A DNA stretch of 64,000 bases from Nocardia shimofusensis NBRC 100134 (GTDB lineage: Bacteria; Actinomycetota; Actinomycetes; Mycobacteriales; Mycobacteriaceae), in contig NZ_BDBT01000005.1 of NCBI RefSeq assembly GCF_001613125.1, positions 124,001-188,000 on the forward strand. The letters run 5' to 3'. The notes beneath the pieces were generated by a model. That model was not told the origin of the DNA. It did no database searches and worked only from the letters and a program-made list of their open reading frames with translations. The position numbers were made by a program, and so were the translations under genes. Shown in pieces: positions 17,096-25,112 of this stretch (position 1 is its first letter; each line of letters begins with the position of its first letter).

Positions 17096-17169
17096 CTGTC
17101 GCTGTCGTACAGTGCCTGAACTGTCGCTGTCGCACAGTGCTCGAACTGTCGCTGTCGCACAGTGCCGAA
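17096..17169 (+). repeat. 25-base tandem repeat, three copies, in a divergent promoter region
   Basis: Units at 17096-17120, 17121-17145 and 17146-17169 each read CTGTCGCTGTCGyACAGTGC plus four or five bases ending GAA. Each unit contains the inverted repeat CTGT-CGC-ACAG. They occupy the 317-base gap between the small secreted protein and the DUF3089 gene and end 63 bases before the latter's start. The rest of the gap shows no coding potential. They look like repeated operator or protein-binding sites. Confidence 0.8.
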
Positions 17170-17232
17170 CCCCACCTCGCACGGGCGCGCCCGCCGTCCT
17201 AGAGTGGGCGCGTTCGTTCGAAGGGAGCTTGC

Positions 17233-18450
17233 GTGCCCGCCGAGTTCTTCGGTTCACCCCCGGCAAACGGTCCCCGCGCCGGGCTGGCCACGGTCCTCAT
17301 TCTGTTCGTCGCGTTTCTCGCGCCGCACGCGGCGACCGCTCCCGCCGAGCCGGAACCGCAGGACACCGTCTGGTTGTGCCGCCCCGACCTGCCCGCCGAC
17401 CCGTGCCGCGGTGATCTGACCACCACCGAACGTACCCACGATCAGCCCGATGTCGTGGTGCCCGCACCGTCGCCGAAGCGCCACGACGTGGACTGCTTCT
17501 ACGTGTATCCCACTGTCTCGCAGGAATTGTCGTACTCGGCGAGCCGCGATGTCAGCGCACCCGTGCGGGCCGTCGCCGAGCAGCAGGCGCAGCGGTTCTC
17601 GCAGGTGTGCGACGTCTACGCCCCCGTTTATCGGCAGCGCACGCTGCTCGGATTGCAGAATCCCGGCTCCCCGGGCCGGGCCGCGGCGGCCGCCGCGATG
17701 GCGTTCCGCGATGTGGCCCGGGCCTGGGAACAGTATCTTGCCGAGGACAACCACGGTCGCGGTGTGGTTCTCATCGGTCATTCCCAGGGCACCAGGATGC
17801 TGCGGCAACTGCTGCGCGAACGCATCGAGCCGGACCCGGCGGTCGGTGCCCGGCTCGTCTCGGCGGTCCTCGTCGGCGGCAATGTGGTGGTTCCGCGCGG
17901 CGCCGACATCGGCGGCGACTTCCAGACCGTGCCGCTGTGCCGCCGAGCCGACCAGACCCATTGCGTCGTCGCCTGGTCCGCGTTCGGCCGGACACCGCCT
18001 CCCGACGCGCGTTACGGCGTCACGCCCACCACCGCGGAAGCGGACCCGGCCCCCTTCGGCCCCGGCTACGAGATCGCCTGCGTCAATCCGGCCTCCCCGC
18101 AGCACAATGCCGAAGTTCGCCTGCACACCCTGATGCGCAGCACTCTGTTCCCCGGCGTCCTCGGTCTCGGCGACATCGTCAGCCACCGCGGTCTGCCTCC
18201 GACTGCCGACACTCCCTGGCTGCGGCCCGCCCAGCGCTACCGCGCCCGATGCACCCGCACCGGCAATGCCCATGTCCTGCTGGTCCGCCCGGAGCCGGGG
18301 ACTCCGGAACTCGGCCCGTTCCCCACCCCGGGCTGGGGCCTGCACTCCGCCGACGTCACCCTGGCTCTCGGCGACACCGTCGAGATGGTGGGCACTCAGA
18401 TCGCCGCCTACCGGCAACGTCTCGGGCAGCAGATCGGCCGGGGCCGGTGA
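17233..18450 (+). CDS. secreted DUF3089-family alpha/beta hydrolase
   Basis: A 405-residue protein with an N-terminal hydrophobic export segment (GLATVLILFVAFLAPHAA) followed by a lipase-like fold. The nucleophile elbow is VVLIGHSQGTRML around residues 180-190. DUF3089 members are putative extracellular lysophospholipases or esterases. Several paired Cys (for example VWLCRPDLPADPC) suggest disulfides in the exported protein. The GTG at 17233 has AAGGGAG six bases upstream. A terminator begins at its stop codon. The substrate is unknown. Confidence 0.85.
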   Translation: MPAEFFGSPPANGPRAGLATVLILFVAFLAPHAATAPAEPEPQDTVWLCRPDLPADPCRGDLTTTERTHDQPDVVVPAPSPKRHDVDCFYVYPTVSQELSYSASRDVSAPVRAVAEQQAQRFSQVCDVYAPVYRQRTLLGLQNPGSPGRAAAAAAMAFRDVARAWEQYLAEDNHGRGVVLIGHSQGTRMLRQLLRERIEPDPAVGARLVSAVLVGGNVVVPRGADIGGDFQTVPLCRRADQTHCVVAWSAFGRTPPPDARYGVTPTTAEADPAPFGPGYEIACVNPASPQHNAEVRLHTLMRSTLFPGVLGLGDIVSHRGLPPTADTPWLRPAQRYRARCTRTGNAHVLLVRPEPGTPELGPFPTPGWGLHSADVTLALGDTVEMVGTQIAAYRQRLGQQIGRGR

Positions 18451-18473
18451 CCGGAGCCGCATTGCTCCGGTCA
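18448..18473. terminator. strong hairpin overlapping the DUF3089 stop codon
   Basis: TGACCGGAGC / GCTCCGGTCA forms a perfect 10-base stem with a 6-base loop; the stem begins with the TGA stop of the DUF3089 gene. Confidence 0.75.
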
Positions 18474-18808
18474 GTTCCGGCCCCGGTTCCGGAACCTCTT
18501 GCTCCTGCGGAATGATCCCGGGTCAGGGTCGACTGGGCCGTCGACCCCGGGAATGCATTCTCAGCGCGTCGATCCCGGAGCCGAGGAATCCGGCGCCCTC
18601 GAAAGCCGCTGCACGGGACGACGAATACGGCACCGAACGGGCGAGTCCGAAAAGAATGTTCACGTAAAATGTTCCAAAACGATTTTCCCGGGTATTCGCT
18701 CCCGCTGTGAGGCTTTGACCATTACCGCCCGAATGGACGGCCCGGTCCGCGTGATCGTCGTGCCGGCATCGCGGGCGGAGGCTTGTCGGCGATCGAACGG
18801 AGGCTGGG
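18474..18808. other. 335-base non-coding stretch
   Basis: No reading frame here has a credible start plus actinobacterial codon use. It contains a second hairpin at 18526-18547 (GGGTCGAC / GTCGACCC, 6-base loop) and the palindrome GGTTCCGGAACC at 18485-18496. A relatively A/T-rich segment at about 18650-18690 may hold the promoter of the gene at 18809. Confidence 0.5.
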
Positions 18809-19102
18809 ATGTTCGCTCTCGGATGGTTGGACCCGTCGTCACCGACGGCCGAGTGGGATTCGGCTCAGGTACGTCGTCTCGCTCGGCAACTGGGATATTC
18901 GCTGCGCTGGGCGGATGCGGGCTCGATGACGAGCCTGCTGGATCAGGCGCTGTCGTCCGGCGCCGACGCGGTGTTGCTGCCTTCGACGGGCCATCTCGAC
19001 GCATCGACGCTGGAACGGGTGATGGCGGTCGTGGACATCGAGTGCGCCGCGCCGCGGGTCTCGCTCAACAGATGGTCGGCGATCGGCGGCAGCATGCGCT
19101 GA
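18809..19102 (+). CDS. conserved-looking small protein of unknown function
   Basis: A 97-residue cytoplasmic protein with a strong ribosome-binding site (GGAGG, five bases before ATG) and strong third-position G/C, so it is probably real. The pattern of alternating strands and helices (RRLARQLGYSLRW, then ADAVLLPSTGHLD, then VVDIECAAPRVSL) suggests a small Rossmann-like alpha/beta fold reminiscent of a resolvase N-terminal domain, but no catalytic Ser motif is present. I do not recognise a named family. It is convergent with the secreted protein at 19136. Confidence 0.6.
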   Translation: MFALGWLDPSSPTAEWDSAQVRRLARQLGYSLRWADAGSMTSLLDQALSSGADAVLLPSTGHLDASTLERVMAVVDIECAAPRVSLNRWSAIGGSMR

Positions 19103-19135
19103 CCCGACGCGAGACCCGGTGGACGCGGCGGCGGG

Positions 19136-19549
19136 CTAGCCGGAGAAGCTCGGCAGGATCGAGCTCAGCCCGCCCCCGCCGCACGAGCCGTCCTCGCGCA
19201 CCTCGACCACCAACGGCGTGACGAACACCGCAGCGCTCAGGTAGCCCAGGGAGGCGGTGATGTTGTGCGTTCCGGCGGTCTCCGGCGTCCATCGAGTCTC
19301 CAAGTCGCCGGTGAGGACCGAGGAACCCGAGGACGCGCCGATCTTCCGGCCGTTGTCGAAGAAGGTCGCCGACGCGGGCGACGGCGGGTCCACGATGGAC
19401 AGCTCGTAGGTACAGCCCACCGCGTGATCGGCGCCCGAGAGCGCCATCTCGTAGACGCCGTCGAGTGCCGTCGCCTGCGGCGCGGCCATCATCAGCGCGG
19501 CTGCCGCCACGCCCGTCATCGATACGTATTTCCCCACAAAGCTTTTCAC
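19136..19549 (-). CDS. secreted protein of about 137 residues, function unknown
   Basis: The GTG at 19549 gives an N-terminal signal sequence (MTGVAAAALMMAAPQATA) with cleavage likely after ATA; a TTG at 19570 is an alternative start. The mature part looks like a small beta-sandwich (CTYELSIVDPPSPASATFFD, RWTPETAGTHNITASLG), similar in feel to Ig-like secreted domains of Nocardia, and ends with a Gly/Ser-rich tail carrying one Cys (DGSCGGGG). A second Cys (VGCTYEL) could pair with it. It is not obviously linked to its neighbours. Confidence 0.65.
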   Translation of the reverse strand: MKSFVGKYVSMTGVAAAALMMAAPQATALDGVYEMALSGADHAVGCTYELSIVDPPSPASATFFDNGRKIGASSGSSVLTGDLETRWTPETAGTHNITASLGYLSAAVFVTPLVVEVREDGSCGGGGLSSILPSFSG

Positions 19550-19643
19550 AGGAGACTCGATCCTCTCCAAGCCCGCGGCCCCGACGGAGCCGAGTCACTT
19601 CGACCAGCCTAGATGTGAAACGACGATTCCTCAGACAGAGGAA

Positions 19644-20606
19644 TCAGGGGCTGGACAACGGCTCGGCGGCACCCACCGCGGCCTCGATCACGACCTGCCC
19701 GGCGCGCAGCTCCCGCGAACAGTGCCCGCACGCCAGCCACGGATGGAAATCGTTGCCGCACACCGTATGCGTGAAGACGATCGCCGGCCCCTCGGGCGCG
19801 TGGAACCATCGCTGCCCCCAGTCGATCATCAGGGCGATGACCGGAAAGAACGCCGCGCCTTTCGCGGTGAGGCCGTAGGTGACCCAATCCGGCCGGAGCG
19901 GGTTGGGCGCGGTCTCCACGACGCCGAGATCCTCGAAGCGCCGCAGCCGATCGGCGACCATCGCCGGCGGCGCACTCGTCCGTTCCGACAGCTCGCCGAA
20001 ACGGTTCGCGCCCAGGAACAGCGCGCCGAGCATGGCGGCGGACCAGCGGTTGCCCAGCAGTTCCATGGTGTGCGGCAGCACCTGCGAGGGGCGCGCGGCG
20101 GAGCGGCGGCGCCCGATCGAGGCGGGAACGCTGCGCGACCAGTCACCGCTCGGGCCGAGCGCGGCCGACACCTCGCGCCCGGCGGCCGCCGCACCGCAGG
20201 CGCGGCAGGCGAGCCGAGGCGCGAACCGCTCGCCGCAGGTCCGGTGCCGCATGATCGGTAGCGGAGTATCCGACTCCGGCGCCCACTCCTGCTCCCATGC
20301 CCACATGGCCAGCAGGATCGGCCACACGCCGCGGCCGCGCGCGGTCAGCACGTATTCGTGACGCACCGGGCGCCGCGAGTACTCGACCCGCTCGAACAGG
20401 CCGAGCTCGGTGAGCTGCGCCAACCGCGCGGCGAGGACCGAGTTCGAGATGGCGCCGCGCGCGAACCAGTCGCCGTAGCGGCGGCAGCCCTCGACGGCGA
20501 AACGCAGGATCCACAGGTTCCACTCGTCGCCGAGCGCGCCCAGGGTCACGGCGATCGCGTTGTCGCCGCCTTCCCGCAACTCGGTGGGCGCGTGGTCTAC
20601 TGCCAT
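19644..20606 (-). CDS. tandem-domain HxlR-family regulator with two Cys-rich knuckles (module A)
   Basis: A 320-residue protein made of two successive HxlR winged helices, whereas ordinary HxlR proteins have one domain of about 110 residues. Repeat one covers about 16-105 (LGALGDEWNLWILR, YVLTARGRGVWPIL) and repeat two about 178-265 (ELLGNRWSAAMLGALFLGA, YGLTAKGAAFFPVI). After each wing comes a C-x8-C-x2-C knuckle (CGERFAPRLACRAC; CGNDFHPWLACGHC) that could bind zinc. It lies 37 bases downstream of the SCP-x-like thiolase on the same strand, so the two are probably one transcript. It has a paralogue with the same double architecture at 40546. Its likely targets are the operator-like elements at 21902-22018. 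Confidence 0.9.
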   Translation of the reverse strand: MAVDHAPTELREGGDNAIAVTLGALGDEWNLWILRFAVEGCRRYGDWFARGAISNSVLAARLAQLTELGLFERVEYSRRPVRHEYVLTARGRGVWPILLAMWAWEQEWAPESDTPLPIMRHRTCGERFAPRLACRACGAAAAGREVSAALGPSGDWSRSVPASIGRRRSAARPSQVLPHTMELLGNRWSAAMLGALFLGANRFGELSERTSAPPAMVADRLRRFEDLGVVETAPNPLRPDWVTYGLTAKGAAFFPVIALMIDWGQRWFHAPEGPAIVFTHTVCGNDFHPWLACGHCSRELRAGQVVIEAAVGAAEPLSSP

Positions 20607-20643
20607 ATCGGCACTCTATCGGCGGGGGGCGGCGGCTCCGACC

Positions 20644-21864
20644 TCAGCCGACGACGAAGCTGACGGTCGTCGTCGTACTTCCGCCGATATTGAGCATGGC
20701 CGCCCGGCGAGCACCCGCGACCTGGTAGTCGCCCGCGCCGCCGGTGATCTGCCGGTGGCAGTCGAGCAGCATCCGGACGCCCGTCGCACCGACCGGGTGG
20801 CCGCCGCCGAGCAGGCCGCCGCTCGGGTTCATCGGCAGCCTGCCGCCGATCTCGAGATCACCGGCTTCGATCGCGCGCCAGCTCCGGCCCGGCTCGGTCA
20901 ACCCGAAATGGTCGATCGCCATGTACTCGCTGGCGGTGAAACAGTCGTGGGTCTCGATCAGGTCGAGATCGTCGACGCCGGCCAGGCCCGCCCGGCCGAA
21001 CGCGTCCTGGATCGTGGCCGCGACGTGCGGGAACATCAAGGGCTGGTCGGCGCTGCGCCGCAGCTTCTCCTCGAGCGGGAGCCCGACCGTCCGATGCCCC
21101 CAGCCGAGGATGCGCGACAGCGGCCGCGACCGCAGTCGCGGATGCGCGGCGAGGTAGCGCTCGGAGACCAGCACCACGCCCGCGCCCCCGTCGGTGAGCG
21201 GTCCGCAGTCGGCTTTGCGCAGGAAACCCTCGACCACTGGGTTCGCCACGGGGTCGTCGGTGAACGAATCCGGCCCGAACTGCCGGACCCGGGTCTGAGC
21301 GTTCGGATTGCTCCTGGCGTTGCGGGTGTTGAGCTCGGCGATGCGCCACAAGTGGGCGGGGTCGAGGCCGTAGCGCTTGTCGTACTCCTGGGCCACCCGG
21401 CTGAACATGAAGGGCCACATATATTTCGCGTCCTGGCCTTCGCGACCGATCCACGCCGCTCCGGCCATGTTCTGCGCACCGAGGTCGCCGGGCACGTTCT
21501 TCTCCAACTCGACGCCGAGCACGAGCGCGACGTCGTAGCGGCCGGATTCGAGGTCGGCCATGGCCGCCAGAACCGCCAGCGAACCCGAGGCGCACGCTCC
21601 CTCGTGCCTGGTGGCGGGCACCTCCCACAGCTCGGGCACGACCGAAGCGGGCATGGCGCCCAGGTGCCCCTGCCCGGTGTAGACCTGACCGAAGGCATTG
21701 CCGAGGTGGATCACGTCGATATCGGCCGCCTCGAAACCGGCCGATTCGAGCGTTCCGCCGACGATCTCCGCGGTGAGATCGCTGAGGTCGAGCCCTTCCT
21801 TGGTCAGGTTCCGCGCGAAGTCGGACTGATGTCCGCCGGCGATCCACACGGGTTCGGGAGCCAT
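20644..21864 (-). CDS. SCP-x-like thiolase family protein
   Basis: A 406-residue thiolase of the SCP-x/lipid-transfer class, which cleaves a 3-ketoacyl-CoA or acts in sterol side-chain and aromatic degradation. The nucleophile Cys91 is in HEGACASGSLAVL. The general-base His is in GLLGGGHPVGATG near residue 355. As is usual in this class, no second C-terminal Cys motif is present. The GTG immediately upstream (21867) is an alternative start; a GGAAAG lies 7-10 bases before these codons. It diverges from the dioxygenase gene across a 220-base region holding paired operator-like elements. Confidence 0.88.
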   Translation of the reverse strand: MAPEPVWIAGGHQSDFARNLTKEGLDLSDLTAEIVGGTLESAGFEAADIDVIHLGNAFGQVYTGQGHLGAMPASVVPELWEVPATRHEGACASGSLAVLAAMADLESGRYDVALVLGVELEKNVPGDLGAQNMAGAAWIGREGQDAKYMWPFMFSRVAQEYDKRYGLDPAHLWRIAELNTRNARSNPNAQTRVRQFGPDSFTDDPVANPVVEGFLRKADCGPLTDGGAGVVLVSERYLAAHPRLRSRPLSRILGWGHRTVGLPLEEKLRRSADQPLMFPHVAATIQDAFGRAGLAGVDDLDLIETHDCFTASEYMAIDHFGLTEPGRSWRAIEAGDLEIGGRLPMNPSGGLLGGGHPVGATGVRMLLDCHRQITGGAGDYQVAGARRAAMLNIGGSTTTTVSFVVG

Positions 21865-21901
21865 CACTGCACCGCTTTCCTGCTGGTAGAGCCCGGATTC
21901 G

Positions 21902-21921
21902 CTCTACTTCAACTAAGAGAG
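21902..21921 (-). promoter_or_regulatory. operator-like element facing the SCP-x thiolase
   Basis: On the plus strand CTCTACTTCAACTAAGAGAG, ending 38 bases upstream of the thiolase start. Its last 11 bases, AACTAAGAGAG, recur exactly in inverted orientation at 22001-22011 before the dioxygenase. Its core TACTTCAA is shared with the module B element at 39235-39262. Confidence 0.6.
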
Positions 21922-21974
21922 CGTAAACCTGTCCGACGTTTCTGCCCAGCCCCCGACGGATTCCGGCGGCGGCC

Positions 21975-22018
21975 TTGACAAGGGCGGGCACCGCTAGTCA
22001 CTCTCTTAGTTGTAGAAC
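21975..22018 (+). promoter_or_regulatory. promoter and operator-like element of the module A dioxygenase
   Basis: TTGACA at 21975-21980 is a good -35 box. About 17 bases downstream begins CTCTCTTAGTTGTAGAAC (22001-22018), whose reverse complement shares AACTAAGAGAG and TCTAC with the element at 21902-21921. No strong -10 is visible. The same layout, TTGACA followed by an ACTTCA-type element, recurs before the PaaN-type gene at 41501. Confidence 0.5.
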
Positions 22019-22083
22019 CAATGGCGAAAGGCGGCACGCCCCGTGCCGTGCGAGTCGTCGCATGTGAGAGGCGAGAACAGGTC

Positions 22084-23601
22084 ATGGACGTTGACGTGGT
22101 GGGACGATTGCTGTCGACCCTTCCTGAGGACGACAACCATCCGTATCGGACAGGTCCGTGGCGTCCGCAGACCACCGAGTGGAAGGCCGACGATCTGCGG
22201 GTCGTCGAGGGCGCCGTCCCCCACGACCTGGACGGCGTCTACCTGCGCAATACCGAGAATCCGCTGCACCCGGCAATCAAGAACTACCACCCGTTCGACG
22301 GTGACGGCATGATCCACCTCGTCGGCTTCCGCGACGGAAAAGCGTTCTACCGCAACCGGTTCGTCCGCACCGACGGTCTGCTCGCCGAGAACGAGGCGGG
22401 TCGCCCGCTGTGGGCGGGCATGGCCGAGATGCCGGACTGGGCCGTGCGCGAGGACGGCTGGGGTGCGCGCAGGCGTATGAAGGACGCCTCGAGCACCGAT
22501 GTCACCGTGCACCGGGGCCGCGCGCTGACCAGCTTCTGGCAGTGCGGTGACCTCTACCGCCTCGACCCCTACTCCGCCGAGACGCTCGGCAAGGAGGACT
22601 GGAACGGCGGATTCCCATTCCACTGGGGCGTTTCCGCCCACCCCAAGGTCGACGAGGCGACCGGCGAACTGCTGTTCTTCAACTACAGCAAACAAGCGCC
22701 CTACATGAAGTACGGCGTCGTCGACGACAACAACGACCTCGTGCACTACGTCGACATCCCGCTGCCGGGCCCGCGCCTGCCGCACGACATGGCCTTCACC
22801 GAGAACTACGCGATCCTCAACGATCTGCCGCTGTTCTGGGACGCGGCCCTGCTCGAGCACGGCGTGCACCTGCCCCGCTACCACCGCGATCTGCCCTCGC
22901 GCTTCGCGATCATCCCGCGCCGCGGCCAGACCTCCGACATCAAGTGGTTCGAAGCCGACACCACCTATGTCCTGCACTTCACCAACGCCTACGAGGACGG
23001 CGACGAGATCGTCATGGACGGCTTCTACCAGGGCGATCCCGAGCCGTCGGCCGACGGTATCTCCGACAAGTGGGAGCGTGCCTTCCGTTTCCTCGCCCTG
23101 GACCACCTGCAGACCAGGCTGCACCGCTGGCGCTTCGACCTGGTCACCGGTCAGGTGAAGGAGGAGCAGCTCAGCGAGCGGATCACCGAGTTCGGCATGA
23201 TCAACGGCGCGCACGGCGGCCGCGAACACCGCTACGTCTACGCCGCCACCGGCAAGCCGGGACGGTTCTTGTTCGACGGGCTCGTCAAGCACGATGTGCA
23301 GACCGGCGCGGAGGAGCACTTCGCCTTCGGCGACGGCGTCTTCGGCAGCGAGACCTCGATGGCCCCGCGCGTGGGCAGCACGTCGGAGGACGACGGCTAC
23401 CTGGTCACGCTGACCACCGACATGAACGACGACGCCTCGTACTGCCTGGTCTTCGACGCCGCGCGGGTGAGCGACGGCCCGGTCTGCAAACTCCAGTTGC
23501 CGGAACGCATCTCGAGCGGCACGCATTCGACATGGGCGGCGGGCGAGGAACTGCGTCGCTGGCGCACGACCGACACCGCGGCCGAGGCCATCGGCCTGTA
23601 G
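22084..23601 (+). CDS. carotenoid oxygenase family dioxygenase (module A)
   Basis: A 505-residue non-haem iron dioxygenase of the carotenoid-cleavage/lignostilbene family, which splits a conjugated C=C bond to two carbonyls. All four iron-binding His positions are present: SAHPKVDEATGELL, RLPHDMAFTENY, VLHFTNAYEDGDE and GTHSTWAAG. FDGDGMIH and YLRNTEN near the N-terminus are also typical. The start MDVDVVGRLL at 22084 is preferred; an ATG at 22021 would overlap the operator region. The closest relative in the window is the dioxygenase at 46827 (shared AHPKVDEATGELL and GPRLPHDMA). The substrate, whether carotenoid, stilbenoid or other, cannot be read from the sequence. A thiolase follows after 75 bases. 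Confidence 0.93.
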   Translation: MDVDVVGRLLSTLPEDDNHPYRTGPWRPQTTEWKADDLRVVEGAVPHDLDGVYLRNTENPLHPAIKNYHPFDGDGMIHLVGFRDGKAFYRNRFVRTDGLLAENEAGRPLWAGMAEMPDWAVREDGWGARRRMKDASSTDVTVHRGRALTSFWQCGDLYRLDPYSAETLGKEDWNGGFPFHWGVSAHPKVDEATGELLFFNYSKQAPYMKYGVVDDNNDLVHYVDIPLPGPRLPHDMAFTENYAILNDLPLFWDAALLEHGVHLPRYHRDLPSRFAIIPRRGQTSDIKWFEADTTYVLHFTNAYEDGDEIVMDGFYQGDPEPSADGISDKWERAFRFLALDHLQTRLHRWRFDLVTGQVKEEQLSERITEFGMINGAHGGREHRYVYAATGKPGRFLFDGLVKHDVQTGAEEHFAFGDGVFGSETSMAPRVGSTSEDDGYLVTLTTDMNDDASYCLVFDAARVSDGPVCKLQLPERISSGTHSTWAAGEELRRWRTTDTAAEAIGL

Positions 23602-23676
23602 ATCCGCGGCTTGCAGATCTCCGGCCTGGGCTCCCCGGGCCGAACTCCCGCCCTCACCTCCTGCGATCGGAAATCC

Positions 23677-24876
23677 ATGTCTCAGTTCGCTTCCGACGTC
23701 TACGTCTACGACGCCGTGAGAACACCGAAGGGCCGCGTCAGACGCGACGGCGGAACGCTGGCGGACGTGCCCGCCTACGAACTGCTCGCCACCCTGCTGC
23801 GGTCGCTCGGCGAGCGGGGCCTGGACACCGATCTCGTCGAGGACGTGGTCATCGGCACCAGTACCGCGGCGGGCGAGCAGGGCGGTGACGTCGCCCGCGC
23901 CGCGGCACTGTGGGCGGGCTGGCCCGATGCCGTTCCCGGCGGGGTGGTCTCGCGGCTGTGCTGCTCCGGTCTCGACGCCATCGGGACGGCGACGGCCAAG
24001 GTCGCCTCCGGGATGAACGAACTCGTCGTCGCGGGCGGCGTGGAATCGATGTCGCGGGTGCCGATGCTGTTCGACAAGCCCGCCTTCGCCTTCGAAGGTG
24101 AGCTCCAGGACCGCACCGGCTACGTGACGATCGGCGTCGCGGCGGACCTCACCGCCGCGGACGCGGGCTTCACCCGTGCCGATCTCGACACCTACGCCGT
24201 GCGCTCGCACCAGCGTTCGGCCGCCGCACCGCCCTCGGCGTCGATCATTCCCCTGATGTCCGGCGAGTCGGTGATCCTCGCCCACGACGAAGGAGCCCGA
24301 AGCAATGCCGCAGTCGAAGGATTCGCGTCGCTGCCGACCCTTTTCGCCGAAGACCCTTCCTGGGAACGGGTCGCCCGGCAACTGCCCGACTCCCGGCGCC
24401 CGGCCGGCGGCCTGCACACGTTCGGCACCGCTCCCCAGCTCGCCGACGGAGCCTCCGCCCTCGTCCTGGGATCAGGACGAGCAGGATCCGCGCTCGGCGC
24501 CGCTCCCCTCGCCCGCATCGTGGGCGTGGCTCAGACGGCCGTACGCTCACCCCGCCTCACCGCATCCGTGCAGGCCGCACAGGACGCCCTCGCCCGAGCC
24601 GGAATCACCGCCGAGCGGCTCGATGTCGTCGAGGCCAACGAGTCGTTTGCGGTGTCACCGCTGCTGCTGACCCGCGAACTCGGCCTGGACCCGGGCCGGG
24701 TGAACCCGAACGGCGGCGCCGTCGCCACCGGTCACCCCCTCGGCGCCACCGGGGGCATACTGCTGGTGAACGCCCTGGACGAACTCGAGCGCATCGACGG
24801 CGAATTCGCCCTGCTCGCCATCCCCGGCGGTCTCGGCCTCGGCGCGGCGGTCGTCGTCCAGCGCGTTCGCCGCTGA
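23677..24876 (+). CDS. thiolase-like protein lacking the C-terminal catalytic Cys (module A)
   Basis: A 399-residue thiolase-fold enzyme, expected to act on a beta-ketoacyl-CoA. The nucleophile is Cys95 in VVSRLCCSGLDA; VESMSRVP and the His loop ATGHPLGATGG (after NPNGGAV) are intact. The usual second Cys motif near the end (C-x-G-x-G-x-G) is replaced by AIPGGLGLGAAV, with Pro and no Cys, so the classical acid/base pair is altered. At about 72 of the first 100 positions it is identical to the thiolase at 43365, which shows the same change. The protein is short in the middle (around residues 205-230) compared with typical thiolases. The ATG at 23677 is preferred because VYVYDAVRTPKG aligns with thiolase N-termini. 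A hairpin follows at 24946. Confidence 0.88.
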   Translation: MSQFASDVYVYDAVRTPKGRVRRDGGTLADVPAYELLATLLRSLGERGLDTDLVEDVVIGTSTAAGEQGGDVARAAALWAGWPDAVPGGVVSRLCCSGLDAIGTATAKVASGMNELVVAGGVESMSRVPMLFDKPAFAFEGELQDRTGYVTIGVAADLTAADAGFTRADLDTYAVRSHQRSAAAPPSASIIPLMSGESVILAHDEGARSNAAVEGFASLPTLFAEDPSWERVARQLPDSRRPAGGLHTFGTAPQLADGASALVLGSGRAGSALGAAPLARIVGVAQTAVRSPRLTASVQAAQDALARAGITAERLDVVEANESFAVSPLLLTRELGLDPGRVNPNGGAVATGHPLGATGGILLVNALDELERIDGEFALLAIPGGLGLGAAVVVQRVRR

Positions 24877-24945
24877 CATCCGCGTGCCACGGGGCAGCGC
24901 GCGGGTCGGCGACCTGTCCACGGAAGACCGCTGATTCCCGGCGAT

Positions 24946-24964
24946 CTCACCCGTTTCGGGTGAG
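24946..24964. terminator. hairpin after the module A thiolase
   Basis: CTCACCCG-TTT-CGGGTGAG, a perfect 8-base stem, 70 bases after the thiolase stop. Confidence 0.55.
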
Positions 24965-25112
24965 GCGCCGACGCGCGCGGTGTGGCTGGATGAGCACGGC
25001 CGGTGTGTGTCCGACACCGGTCGGGGTTTCGCGCTCACCTCACGGATACGCGCAACGGCGCGCCGAGCGCATCCGAAGCTTTTCCGTTCGATCCCGACTC
25101 GTCTGGAGCGTA

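Noticed and set aside
17096-17169. CRISPR-like array
   Set aside because: The copies are directly contiguous with no spacers, there are only three, and no cas gene is in the window.
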